Assembly (NCBI GenBank): GCA_017530275.1 | Contig: JAFXMP010000342.1 | Coordinates: 1-9,020, forward strand | Reading direction: 5' to 3' | From: Clostridia bacterium | Lineage (GTDB): Bacteria; Bacillota_A; Clostridia; Christensenellales; Aristaeellaceae | DNA: 9,020 nt | Shown here: in pieces, positions 1-8,150 of the stretch | Layout: each line of letters begins with the position of its first letter | How positions within the stretch are numbered: position 1 is the first letter of the stretch | Translations under genes and position numbers: made by a program | Notes under the pieces: generated by a model | Databases searched by the model: none | What the model saw: only the letters and a program-made list of their open reading frames with translations | What the model was told of the DNA's origin: nothing

Positions 1-35
1 CTGTGACAGCACTGTTCTTGCCTTGGAGTGTTACG
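1..35 (+). other. Window edge: leader of the sensor kinase, possible end of an upstream gene
   Basis: This short stretch precedes the kinase ATG. A TGA at 4-6 could be the stop codon of a gene that ends just upstream, but too little sequence is present to tell. YesM-type kinases often sit next to a YesN/AraC-type response regulator gene, so such a gene upstream is plausible. That is inference only. Confidence 0.3.
25..28 (+). promoter_or_regulatory. Ribosome binding site that sets the kinase start
   Basis: GGAG lies 7 bases before the ATG at 36. It favours that ATG over the in-frame GTG at 3, which has no visible upstream site because the window begins there. Confidence 0.7.
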
Positions 36-1760
36 ATGAAGAAACAGTGGAAACAGATTTATCAGCATTATATTCGGCGCTTGTCCTTCCGATGGGTTCT
101 TGTTTGTATGCTGATCATCCTGCCGATCAATGTTCTGGCAGTGGTTTACAGTTCTGCGCTGTATGGAAAATACGCGGAAAAAAACCGTGCCGATCATACG
201 CTGCAGACCGCCGCTTTCGCTGATGATCTTTCATATGAAATGGCCCGTATTTCTCAGGCGCTGACTTATTACTTTTCTACGGACTCTTTTGGACGAATTC
301 TTGTAAATCCCACACAGGATCCATCTGTTCTGGCGGTAAGCTGCAAAAACATCATCTCACACATCCAGGATCAAAACAGTGCCGGGTTCGGCTATGCTTG
401 GGATCACACAAATGACATTCTGTATATTTTTCAGAATAGCGCGCATTACAGCGGTTCCGTACAGAAGACGTTTGAAGGATGGATACGGCAGCACACGCTT
501 CCCGTACCCTTTACACAAACACAGGAAATATGCGCGTTCGATCAATATGTTTTCCTTGGCATGACGCATCATTTTCAACGGTTTTCCATTGGAATTTACA
601 TGGATGCGGGGGTCAGACTGGAGAATTTCTATGCCTACGCGATAGAGCCCAAAGGAACAATGGGCTTCATGGATGGACAAGGTAAAAGAATTGCGGCATT
701 TCGGAATGGAGCCTGGGACCTGAGCCCGGAAACCGAGCAAATCAATAAAAGCGGACTTTTCATAAGTCAACCCTTGGAATTTGGCCATTATTCTTTCTTT
801 GAATATCTTGAAACGCAGCAGGAATACAGTTTTGCCGGCCATCTGCCGCTCCTGTTTTGGGCGCTTGTTATACTGACGCTCCTGGGATTTGCAGCGCTTC
901 CGTTGATTTTCAAAATGTCAGACAAGCTTCTGATCAGTCCCGTATCCCGTTTGTTGGAAGCAATGGATCAATTGGGCCAGGGGAATATGAAAATCCGGCT
1001 GCCGGAAAAAGCAAATACGGCTGATGTTGAGTTTATGAACAGGGGTTTTAATCGCATGGCAGAAGAAATTCATAGTTTACGCATCAAAACATATGAGCAG
1101 GAAATTGAAAAATTAAAAACAGAGGCCATCAATTTGAAATTACAGGTCAACCCGCATATGTATCTCAACGCACTGAATACGATATACAGCCTTGGCAGAG
1201 TGGGAAAAACAAAGGAGATTTGCGATTTTACAGTATTGCTAATGCAGTATTTTCGCTACTCGTTCCGCTCAGACGCTGAATTCAGCACCGTAAAAGACGA
1301 GATTGACTTTGTCACATCCTATATGAAAATCCAAGGGATGCGTTTCCCGGGGAGTTTTTCCTTTTCCTTCGGGTTGGATCCATCTGTAGAAAACACAATG
1401 ATTCCGCGCTTTATCATCGAGAATTTTGCGGAAAACACTGTGAAGTACGCATTGCAATCCGAAAAGGAAACAGAGATTATTATTCAGGTTCGCGCCCAGG
1501 ATAATCGGCTGTTCATTTCCATTGTGGACGATGGCTGCGGCATGGATGAAGCAACGCTGCAAAAGATTCAATCAGGGGAGGTTCTGGAGGACAATTCCGG
1601 AAGGCACACTGGTATATGGAATTCCAGGCGGCGTTTGGATTTTTACTATGGAAAAGATTATGAACTGTCCATCACCTCATCGTTGGGAAAGGGCACGCAA
1701 GTATATCTTTCCTTGCCCATGAAAATGCGGAACAAGGCGGATGAACCGCTTCATCATTAA
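36..1760 (+). CDS. Membrane sensor histidine kinase, YesM/LytS (His_kinase) family
   Basis: This 574-residue protein is probably the sensor half of a two-component system that detects an extracellular carbohydrate and phosphorylates a YesN-like regulator. Numbered from the ATG at 36, it has a first membrane segment at about 19-40, an extracytoplasmic domain at about 41-268, a second membrane segment at about 270-292, and a HAMP linker to about 351. A helical stretch then leads to the phospho-acceptor motif NPHMYLNAL, with His374. The ATPase domain carries an N box (ENTVKYAL, Asn467), a G1 box (DDGCGM, 498-503) and a GKGT G2 box (551-554). The family consensus around the histidine is NPHFLYNTL, so this copy is somewhat divergent but keeps the key residues. 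The extracytoplasmic part is the size of a Cache-type sensor, but I cannot confirm the fold. It is 29 bp upstream of the glycosidase and probably co-transcribed with it. No response regulator gene is present in the window. It is clearly AT-richer than the downstream sugar genes. Confidence 0.93.
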   Translation: MKKQWKQIYQHYIRRLSFRWVLVCMLIILPINVLAVVYSSALYGKYAEKNRADHTLQTAAFADDLSYEMARISQALTYYFSTDSFGRILVNPTQDPSVLAVSCKNIISHIQDQNSAGFGYAWDHTNDILYIFQNSAHYSGSVQKTFEGWIRQHTLPVPFTQTQEICAFDQYVFLGMTHHFQRFSIGIYMDAGVRLENFYAYAIEPKGTMGFMDGQGKRIAAFRNGAWDLSPETEQINKSGLFISQPLEFGHYSFFEYLETQQEYSFAGHLPLLFWALVILTLLGFAALPLIFKMSDKLLISPVSRLLEAMDQLGQGNMKIRLPEKANTADVEFMNRGFNRMAEEIHSLRIKTYEQEIEKLKTEAINLKLQVNPHMYLNALNTIYSLGRVGKTKEICDFTVLLMQYFRYSFRSDAEFSTVKDEIDFVTSYMKIQGMRFPGSFSFSFGLDPSVENTMIPRFIIENFAENTVKYALQSEKETEIIIQVRAQDNRLFISIVDDGCGMDEATLQKIQSGEVLEDNSGRHTGIWNSRRRLDFYYGKDYELSITSSLGKGTQVYLSLPMKMRNKADEPLHH

Positions 1761-1775
1761 AATTTCAAGAAATGT

Positions 1776-1782
1776 AAGGAGG
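1776..1782 (+). promoter_or_regulatory. Strong Shine-Dalgarno site of the GH2 gene
   Basis: AAGGAGG is followed by 7 bases and then the ATG at 1790. It is a near-perfect Firmicutes-type site, fixes the start of the glycosidase, and lies within the 29 bp gap after the kinase. Confidence 0.85.
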
Positions 1783-1789
1783 TACGCTC

Positions 1790-4246
1790 ATGAAACGGTT
1801 GGACTGGAACGAGCAATGGACACTAAACGGAAAACAGATCACATTGCCATATGATGCAATGCTGTCTGAACAGCGGGAACCTGGGAATCCCAGCGGCACT
1901 GCGGGAGCCTATTTCCCTGGCGGTGTTTATGCCTACGAAAAAAAGTTTCTTGCCGAGCCTTCACCGGTCAGCATCCTGGAATTTGAGGGGATATACCGCG
2001 ACGCAGAGGTCAAGCTCAACGATAAGACGATCTATCAAAACCAGCTGGGGACAGTAGGCTTCTATGTAGATTTAAGTCAAGAACTGCTGCCCGGTGAAAA
2101 CAAGCTGACTGTAATTGCAAAGAACGACAAAATTCCCAATGCGCGATGGTATACAGGCAGCGGCATTTATCGTCCTGTGTCACTGTGGACAAGCGAAAAA
2201 ACGCATATTGCCGTGGAGGGCATTCGCGTTTCTTCGCCAGAATGTGCTGAAGATGTAAGCAAGGTAATTGTTGAGACACCGCTGATCCATAGCTACAGCG
2301 AAATCGCGTATGTGCGCCTGGAAACCGAGCTGATTGATCAGGGTGGCGCCGTAATTTGCCGTGAAAGCACCCCTGTAACACTGTTCCCGGGAGAAAACCC
2401 TGTAATTTCCCAGCGCCTTTATCCATGCCATGTGAAGCTGTGGAATGTCTGGCAGCCGTATCTTTACACAGTCCGCGTTGCGCTTACGGACGAAAAGCCA
2501 ATCAAAACCATGGAAGCATATATGTCCCGTAAAAACGGAACCGCCGGAGAACATCATATGCTGGACATGGCGGAATCCCAATTTGGCATCCGGCATATCC
2601 AGGCGGACCCGGTTCACGGCCTTCGCATCAATGGGAAAAAGGTGCTTCTTCGAGGCGCGTGTATCCATGCCGACTTGGGCATCTTAGGCGCAGCAAGTGA
2701 AGCAGATTCAGAAAAATGGCGCATTCAGCGTTTGAAGGAGGCGGGTTTCAATGCCGTGCGCATCGCTCATCAGCCTGCCTCCAAAGCTCTTCTGGAGGCC
2801 TGCGATCAGGCCGGTATGCTGCTGATGGAAGAAACCTTTGATATGTGGGATGTAAAGAAAACGGAATTCGACGACGCAGCCGCTTTTGATCAGCATTGGA
2901 AGGCTGTAATCGAATACACGGTCATGAAGGATTACAATCATCCCTGTGTGGTTCTGTACTCTATTGGCAACGAAATCACCAATTTGCATACCGATACAGG
3001 CGCTCATATTTCCCGGCTGCTTTCCGACTGCTTCCGGAAGCTGGATGATTCCCGTCTGGTTACCAATGCGGTAAACGGCGGAATGGCGTCGGGAAATGAC
3101 GGCATTGCCATGATGCTGGATATGGGCTTGCTGGGGCAGGAGGAAATCGCTCGCGTAACCGGAAAACCAGACGGAACAATTCAAGACTTTATTGCCGTGA
3201 TTCAAAAAGCCATCCAATCGGGTGATATCAACGATTTAATGACACTTTTGTCCGGAAAAATGAATCAACAAACCGCACATCCCCTGATTGCGGGCAGATT
3301 GGAGGAACCTTTCTCGCATTTGGATGTTTGTGGCTACAACTACATGCTCCCCGCTTATGAGATTGATACAAAAAAGAATCCCAACCGCATTATTTTCGGC
3401 TCCGAAACAAATCCTCCGCGCATTCCGCAGCTTTGGAAATATGCGGAAAGTGATCCCGCCAATCTTGGCGACTTTACATGGACGGGCTGGGACTACCTGG
3501 GAGAAACAGGCGTTGGGATTACCAATTATCAAGGAAAGATGACCTTTTCCACCCCCTATCCGGCACTTCTTGCCTATTGTGGGGATATTGATCTGACTGG
3601 CTACCGCAGGCCATTGAGCTATTTGCGTGAGATTACATTTGGTTTGCGAAAAAATCCTTATATCTCTGTTCAGCTTCCACAGTATTACGGAGCAGATGCG
3701 AAGAACACACCCTGGGCGGTAACGGAGACCGTGCGCAGCTGGACATGGAATGGCTTTGAAAATAAGCCTGTGCATATTGAAATTTATAGCCCAGGCGATT
3801 CAGTGGTACTGCTTCAGGATGGGAAAGAAATCGGAAGAGCAGCTTTGGAAAACCATCGGGTGGGTTTTGAAACGGTCTATATGCCCGGAAAACTGGAAGC
3901 CGTTGCTTACCAGGGAGAACAGGAAATTGGCCGTGACTGTCTGTCTACTGCAGGGCCAGCCACTCAATTATTCATTCATGGTTGGTCCGGGAAAAAACTG
4001 ACTTTCATTGAAATCCAGGTAGTTGATCAGCAGGGGCTGCCTGTCATGGACGGCGAGCACCTGGTTCATGCCGAAACAGATGGATGCGTGTTAGAGGGAT
4101 TCGGATCAGGAGACCCCATGAGTATAGAATCCTTCCGTGAAAAACAGCATAGCACTTACCGTGGCAGGGCCCTCATGGCTGTTCGCGGCCATGGAACGGT
4201 AACAATTTCTGCTGATGGTTTAAAGCAATGCAGTATCAGCTGCTGA
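1790..4246 (+). CDS. Glycoside hydrolase family 2 protein (beta-galactosidase-like) with extra C-terminal domains
   Basis: This 818-residue retaining glycosidase probably removes a sugar from the non-reducing end of a small glycoside. It has no signal peptide, so it should act in the cytoplasm on imported substrate. The domains in order are a jelly-roll sugar-binding domain (about 1-135, ending in GSGIYRPVSLW), an Ig-like domain (about 140-265), a TIM barrel (about 266-620), a DUF4982-like beta-domain (about 640-730) and a final Ig-like domain (about 735-818, containing GFGSGDP). The predicted acid/base is Glu395 (SIGNEI) and the nucleophile is Glu539 (FGSET). WTGWDYLGE at 564-572 is a typical barrel motif. 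The two glutamates are 144 residues apart, much farther than in LacZ (461 and 537), because of an insertion at about 430-508. The motif near 292 reads IHADLG where relatives often have IHHDxG. GH2 also contains glucuronidases, mannosidases and arabinosidases, so the released sugar is not certain. The genes after it point to an aldose that is fed into an isomerase-kinase-aldolase route. Confidence 0.94.
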   Translation: MKRLDWNEQWTLNGKQITLPYDAMLSEQREPGNPSGTAGAYFPGGVYAYEKKFLAEPSPVSILEFEGIYRDAEVKLNDKTIYQNQLGTVGFYVDLSQELLPGENKLTVIAKNDKIPNARWYTGSGIYRPVSLWTSEKTHIAVEGIRVSSPECAEDVSKVIVETPLIHSYSEIAYVRLETELIDQGGAVICRESTPVTLFPGENPVISQRLYPCHVKLWNVWQPYLYTVRVALTDEKPIKTMEAYMSRKNGTAGEHHMLDMAESQFGIRHIQADPVHGLRINGKKVLLRGACIHADLGILGAASEADSEKWRIQRLKEAGFNAVRIAHQPASKALLEACDQAGMLLMEETFDMWDVKKTEFDDAAAFDQHWKAVIEYTVMKDYNHPCVVLYSIGNEITNLHTDTGAHISRLLSDCFRKLDDSRLVTNAVNGGMASGNDGIAMMLDMGLLGQEEIARVTGKPDGTIQDFIAVIQKAIQSGDINDLMTLLSGKMNQQTAHPLIAGRLEEPFSHLDVCGYNYMLPAYEIDTKKNPNRIIFGSETNPPRIPQLWKYAESDPANLGDFTWTGWDYLGETGVGITNYQGKMTFSTPYPALLAYCGDIDLTGYRRPLSYLREITFGLRKNPYISVQLPQYYGADAKNTPWAVTETVRSWTWNGFENKPVHIEIYSPGDSVVLLQDGKEIGRAALENHRVGFETVYMPGKLEAVAYQGEQEIGRDCLSTAGPATQLFIHGWSGKKLTFIEIQVVDQQGLPVMDGEHLVHAETDGCVLEGFGSGDPMSIESFREKQHSTYRGRALMAVRGHGTVTISADGLKQCSISC

Positions 4247-4248
4247 GC

Positions 4249-4253
4249 AGGAG
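4249..4253 (+). promoter_or_regulatory. Ribosome binding site before tandem ATG codons
   Basis: AGGAG lies 5 bases before the ATG at 4259 and 8 bases before the ATG at 4262. The spacing fits the second ATG slightly better, so the epimerase may start with MSIPYE. The difference is a single residue. Confidence 0.6.
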
Positions 4254-4258
4254 AAAGC

Positions 4259-5263
4259 ATGATGAGTATTCCGTATGAAATCAAGCAAGGCTATATCGGC
4301 CATCCGGGACAGCTGGTTACCCTGCGCCGCATGACCGTGGCGGAGGGTAAAGCCAAAGGCACGGAGATCATCGAGGTAAAAACAGCGGGCGGCTTGGAAT
4401 TGGATGTCCTGCCGGACGCGGGGCTGGACATCGGGCAATGCCGGTATCAAGGCGTCAACATGAGCTGGATGAGCAAGAACGGGTACGACAGCCCCGCTGT
4501 GATCACGCCCTATGAAAACGAGTTTGTGAACACCTTTCCCGGCGGTCTGCTTTATACCTGCGGCCTGCGTTCTGCCGGGCCTGCCAATCGGGACAAGGAG
4601 GAATGGCACCCGCTCCATGGGCGGTATCATTCCCTGGCGGCAGAGCAGGTGTGCGCGGAAATGGTCGGTGATGAAATCATCGTCCGGGGTGTGATCCGGG
4701 AAACGGCGCTGTTCGGACATGTATTGGAAAACCGGCGCACAATCCGGATTCCCGCGTTTGGGGCTGCCGTCACGGTGGAGGACGAAATCACCAACCTGAC
4801 CCCCAGGGACGAGGAATTCATGCAGATTTACCACTGCAATTTCGGCTATCCGCTTTTGTCTGAAAAAGCCAAGCTGATCCTGCCACAGGAGCGGGAAACC
4901 ATTCCTCGGACGGAGTTCGCCAAAACGGGCCTGGGACGGGAATGTGCATTTGACAAGCCTGTTCCCTGCGAGGAAGAGCGAGTATTCTTCCAGAAAATGA
5001 AGCGGGATTTCCGGGCGGTGCTCATCAACCCGGTTGTACAGGTACGCATGACCATGACCTGGAGCGGCGACACCTTACCCATCCTCTCCCAGTGGCGCAG
5101 CATGGCTGCGGGGGATTATGTGCTGGGCTTGGAACCCACCAATTGCTATATCATGGGCCGGCACGACGAGCGGGAAAACGGCACCCTGCCGGTACTCAAA
5201 TCCTTTGAAACAGAAAAGCATACTGTGACGATTTCTTTTGAGGAGGAGAAAAACAATGGCTAA
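4259..5263 (+). CDS. DUF4432 / aldose 1-epimerase-like (galactose mutarotase fold) protein
   Basis: This 334-residue soluble protein probably interconverts the anomers of the sugar released by the glycosidase, so that the isomerase receives the form it uses. It matches the pattern of DUF4432 proteins, which belong to the mutarotase-like fold. The visible blocks are LPDAGLDIG (51-59), FPGGLLYTCGL (93-103), LHGRY (119-123), YHCNFGYPLL (191-200) and GLEPTNC (290-296). By analogy with GalM, the histidines at 120 and 192 and Glu292 are candidate catalytic or sugar-binding residues. That assignment is by motif position only. It follows the GH2 stop codon by 12 bp, and its last 8 bases overlap the isomerase start, which suggests translational coupling. 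DUF4432 members have few characterised functions, so a sugar-binding or other epimerase role is possible. GC content is clearly higher from this gene onward than in the two genes before it. Confidence 0.87.
   Translation: MMSIPYEIKQGYIGHPGQLVTLRRMTVAEGKAKGTEIIEVKTAGGLELDVLPDAGLDIGQCRYQGVNMSWMSKNGYDSPAVITPYENEFVNTFPGGLLYTCGLRSAGPANRDKEEWHPLHGRYHSLAAEQVCAEMVGDEIIVRGVIRETALFGHVLENRRTIRIPAFGAAVTVEDEITNLTPRDEEFMQIYHCNFGYPLLSEKAKLILPQERETIPRTEFAKTGLGRECAFDKPVPCEEERVFFQKMKRDFRAVLINPVVQVRMTMTWSGDTLPILSQWRSMAAGDYVLGLEPTNCYIMGRHDERENGTLPVLKSFETEKHTVTISFEEEKNNG
5241..5248 (+). promoter_or_regulatory. Ribosome binding site of the isomerase, inside the epimerase gene
   Basis: AGGAGGAG is followed by 7 bases and then the ATG at 5256. 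The site overlaps the final codons of the epimerase and settles the isomerase start at 5256; an in-frame TTG at 5238 lies upstream of this site and is not a credible start. Confidence 0.85.
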
Positions 5264-6662
5264 GAAAATGACCTTCGCGCTGGCTTTCTGCAACCGCGGC
5301 TTCATGCCCGGGGAACTGATCTATGGGGCCCGGGACGATATGGTGAAGGCCGTCACCGACGCGGGCTATGATTACATCATGATGGACAAGGAGCTGACCC
5401 GCTACGGCGGCATTGAAACCCGGGACGAGGGTCTGCTGTACGCCAAGTGGCTGAAAGCACACGAGGGCGAATACGACGGCGTGATTTTCTCCATGCCCAT
5501 TTTTGCCGATGAAAACGGGGCCATCACCGCCCTGCAGGACGCGGGCGTGCCGATCCTGATGCAGGCATACCCCGATGAAATCGGCAAGATGGACTTTGCC
5601 CACCGCCGGGACGCTTACTGCGGCAAGTTCTCCGTCACCGATGTGTTCACCCAGTACGGCGTGCCCTTCACGGTGTTAAAGCCCCACGTGGTGCATCCGC
5701 TTTCTCCCAAATTCCAGGAAAACCTAAAGGACTTCGCCGCCATCTGCCGGGTGGTGAACGGCATGAAGCGGTTCAACTTAGGCTGCATCGGTGCCCGCAC
5801 CACAGCCTTCAAAACCGTGCGTTTTGACGAAATCGCCCTGCAAAAGCACGGCATCAACGTGGAATCCTTCGACCTGTCCGAGGTGTTTGATAAGATCGCC
5901 GCCATGCAGGATAACGACCCCGCGGTGGTTGCCAAGATCGAACACCTGAAAAACTACACCGATTTTTCCCAGGTGCCGGAAATGAACATGCTGAACCTGG
6001 GCAAGCTGGCGGTGGTCATCGACCAATATATCGAAGAATATCATCTGGACGCCCTGGCCCTGCGCTGCTGGAACGAGATGGAGGCCCATCTGCGCATCTG
6101 CCCCTGCGTGATCCTGTCCGAACTCAACGACCGGGGCATTGTGGCCAGCTGCGAAATTGACATGTGCTCTGCCCTCACCATGCGGGCCATGAACCTGGCC
6201 ACCGAAAAGCCCACCGCCGTGCTGGACTGGAACAACAATTACGGCGACGACGAAAACAAGGTGATCCTGTTCCACTGCGGCCCCGTGGCCCAGGGACTGA
6301 TGACCTGCAAGGGTACTGTCACCAACCACAAGATGTTCGATAAGACCGATCCGGGCTCCGGCTGGGGCTGCAACGAGGGCCGCATCAAGCCCATGCCCAT
6401 CACCATTTCCAACTGCCAGACCAAGGACGGCAAGATCGTGATTTACGCCTCCGAAGCCCGGTTCACTGACGATCCCATTGAGGACGGTTATTTCGGCTGC
6501 GCAGGTGTGGCGGAAATCGACGACCTGCAGAACAAGCTGATTAAATTGGCTCGGGGCGGCTTCAAGCACCACACCTCCATCGGCGAAGGCCATGTGAAAG
6601 ATGTGCTGAAAGAAGCGTTCACTACCTACCTGCATTATGACTGGGTGGAGATCGACGCATGA
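5256..6662 (+). CDS. L-fucose/L-arabinose isomerase-family protein (metal-dependent aldose-ketose isomerase)
   Basis: This 468-residue cytoplasmic enzyme is predicted to convert an aldose to its ketose. The N-terminal half has the alternating alpha/beta pattern of the family, with conserved stretches such as RRDAYCGKFSVTDVF, YGVPF, CRVVNGMKRF and GCIGARTTAF. The C-terminal half holds likely metal and catalytic residues: Glu300 and Asp302 in SCEIDM, Asp324 in VLDWNN, His340 in FHCGP, and histidines 438, 439 and 446 in HHTSIGEGH. In E. coli FucI (591 residues) the corresponding ligands are a Glu, an Asp and a late His. This shorter form belongs to a broad, poorly annotated branch. It is translationally coupled on both sides: an 8 bp overlap with the epimerase before it and an ATGA overlap with the kinase after it. 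It is the most GC-rich gene here, with mostly C- or G-ending codons, which may mean high expression. Related proteins have been tied to several sugars, including sulfoquinovose, so the substrate should not be taken from the family name. Confidence 0.88.
   Translation: MAKKMTFALAFCNRGFMPGELIYGARDDMVKAVTDAGYDYIMMDKELTRYGGIETRDEGLLYAKWLKAHEGEYDGVIFSMPIFADENGAITALQDAGVPILMQAYPDEIGKMDFAHRRDAYCGKFSVTDVFTQYGVPFTVLKPHVVHPLSPKFQENLKDFAAICRVVNGMKRFNLGCIGARTTAFKTVRFDEIALQKHGINVESFDLSEVFDKIAAMQDNDPAVVAKIEHLKNYTDFSQVPEMNMLNLGKLAVVIDQYIEEYHLDALALRCWNEMEAHLRICPCVILSELNDRGIVASCEIDMCSALTMRAMNLATEKPTAVLDWNNNYGDDENKVILFHCGPVAQGLMTCKGTVTNHKMFDKTDPGSGWGCNEGRIKPMPITISNCQTKDGKIVIYASEARFTDDPIEDGYFGCAGVAEIDDLQNKLIKLARGGFKHHTSIGEGHVKDVLKEAFTTYLHYDWVEIDA
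6644..6650 (+). promoter_or_regulatory. Ribosome binding site of the kinase, inside the isomerase gene
   Basis: GGTGGAG lies 8 bases before the ATG at 6659, within the last codons of the isomerase. It is weaker than the other sites in the window. The ATGA stop/start overlap suggests that translating ribosomes re-initiate here. Confidence 0.6.
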
Positions 6663-8149
6663 AAATCGCAGGCTTGGATATTGGAACGACCGGCTGTAAA
6701 CTAACGGTTTTCGACGAGCAGGGCCAGGATTTAGGCAAGGCGTATCGGGACTATCCGGTGCGCCGCCAGGTCAGCGGCCACGAGATCGACATTTCCGTGG
6801 TGATGGATAGCGTATACGCAGCCATCCGGGAAATGGTGACGCAGTACCCCGACATCGGCGGCATCGGCGTAACCAGCTTCGGGGAAACCTTTGTCATGAC
6901 GGACGATGCGGGCACGCCGCTGCACACCGCCATGCTGTACACCGACCCCCGAGGCGCGGAGGAATGCGTGGCATTGGTGGAAAAGCTTGGCGCGGAAAGT
7001 ATCGCCCAGATTTCCGGTTTGGCTCCCCATGAAATGTATTCCGTCTGCAAGATCATGTGGCTGAAAAGGCATCAGCCGGAGGTGTATCAGCAGGCCAAGC
7101 ACATTTTCCTCATCGGTGATTATGTGGCCTGGCATTTGACAGGCGTTGCCCAAATCGATTATTCCTTGGCCACCCGCTCCATGGCCTTTGACATTGGAAA
7201 GCTCACTTGGAGCGAAGAAATCCTGAACGCGGCGGGGATTGAAATTTTCCTGCTCAGCAAGCCCGTGCCAACCGGCACCGTTGCCGGATGCGTCACGAAA
7301 GCGGCGGCGGAAAAGACAGGTCTGAACCCCGCCTGCCGGATCGTCACCGTCAGCCATGACCAGGTGGCGGCAGCGGTGGGAGCCGGGGCCTTTGACGGGG
7401 AAACCGCCGTGGACGGCGCGGGCACGGTGGAATGCCTGACGCCGATTTACGACAGCCTGCCGGATATCAGCGTCATGCGCAAGGGGTACTTTTCCGTGGT
7501 GCCCTATGTGATTCCCGGAAAATATGTGGCTTATGCCTTTTCCTACACCGGCGGCGCGCTGATTCAGTGGTGCGTGAACACCTTCGCCAAAGCGGAGCAG
7601 GAAGAAGCCAAACGGCAGGGAATATCCGTAAACGCGCTGCTGGAGCAGCAGTATGACAAACAAAGGCCCACCGGGCTTCTTGTATTGCCTCACTTTGCCG
7701 GTGCGGCCACGCCTTACATGGACACCGGTTCCAAGGGAGCCATTCTGGGTCTAACTGCCGGAACCACCCTTCCCGAAATCTACCGGGCCTGCATGGAAGG
7801 CGTCGCCTATGAAATGCGGCTGAACTACGATGCCCTGGCCGATTCCGGCATTCGCTTTACCAAGCTCCACGCCACCGGCGGCGGGGCCAAATCCAAGGTG
7901 TGGATGCAGATGAAGGCGGATATTCTGAATCTGCCCATCATGTCCCTCAAAACCTCCGACGCAGGCACTGTGGGCAGCGCCATGCTCACCGGCGTCGCAG
8001 TAGGCGTATTCAAGGATTTGGAGGAAGCAGCCGCTGTCATGGTACGGCAGCGGGAATCTTACTTGCCCGACCCCAAACGCCATGAACAGTATATGCGGAT
8101 TTATGAACGGTACAGGAAGGTGTATCAGGCGGTTCGTCCGCTGATGTAA
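6659..8149 (+). CDS. FGGY-family carbohydrate kinase
   Basis: This 496-residue cytoplasmic kinase is predicted to phosphorylate the ketose made by the isomerase, using ATP. Both FGGY domains are complete. The first phosphate loop is LDIGTTGCK (6-14), the sugar-binding stretch is MLYTDPRGAEE (92-102), and the predicted catalytic base is Asp234 in VSHDQVAAAVGAG. The second domain has LPHFAGAATPYMD (343-355), EGVAYEMR (380-387), the ATP-binding GGGAKS (407-412) and DAGTVGSAML (434-443). The length is typical of the family. The motif VTSFGET at 71-77 differs from the SGQMHG-type motif of classical xylulokinases, so a xylulokinase label would be unsafe. Because a DHAP-forming aldolase follows, phosphorylation at C1, as in fuculokinase and rhamnulokinase, is the likely reaction. 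That is inferred from context. It overlaps the isomerase by 4 bp and is 15 bp from the aldolase. Confidence 0.93.
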   Translation: MKIAGLDIGTTGCKLTVFDEQGQDLGKAYRDYPVRRQVSGHEIDISVVMDSVYAAIREMVTQYPDIGGIGVTSFGETFVMTDDAGTPLHTAMLYTDPRGAEECVALVEKLGAESIAQISGLAPHEMYSVCKIMWLKRHQPEVYQQAKHIFLIGDYVAWHLTGVAQIDYSLATRSMAFDIGKLTWSEEILNAAGIEIFLLSKPVPTGTVAGCVTKAAAEKTGLNPACRIVTVSHDQVAAAVGAGAFDGETAVDGAGTVECLTPIYDSLPDISVMRKGYFSVVPYVIPGKYVAYAFSYTGGALIQWCVNTFAKAEQEEAKRQGISVNALLEQQYDKQRPTGLLVLPHFAGAATPYMDTGSKGAILGLTAGTTLPEIYRACMEGVAYEMRLNYDALADSGIRFTKLHATGGGAKSKVWMQMKADILNLPIMSLKTSDAGTVGSAMLTGVAVGVFKDLEEAAAVMVRQRESYLPDPKRHEQYMRIYERYRKVYQAVRPLM

Positions 8150-8150
8150 C

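Noticed and set aside
1762..1773. Small inverted repeat ATTTC/GAAAT between the kinase and glycosidase genes
   Set aside because: A 5 bp stem with a 2-base loop is too weak for a terminator and has no T-run after it.
4220..4834. 204-codon minus-strand open frame over the epimerase start
   Set aside because: It spans the gene junction and is antisense to conserved epimerase motifs. It has no credible start site and no domain.
5778..6635. 285-codon open frame on the minus strand across the isomerase gene
   Set aside because: It lies wholly inside a well-supported gene. Its His-, Val- and Gly-rich, domain-less translation is what the complement of a GC-biased gene gives.
6731..7693. 320-codon open frame on the minus strand across the kinase gene
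   Set aside because: It is a shadow of the kinase, whose motifs are intact throughout. The antisense translation shows no recognisable domain.
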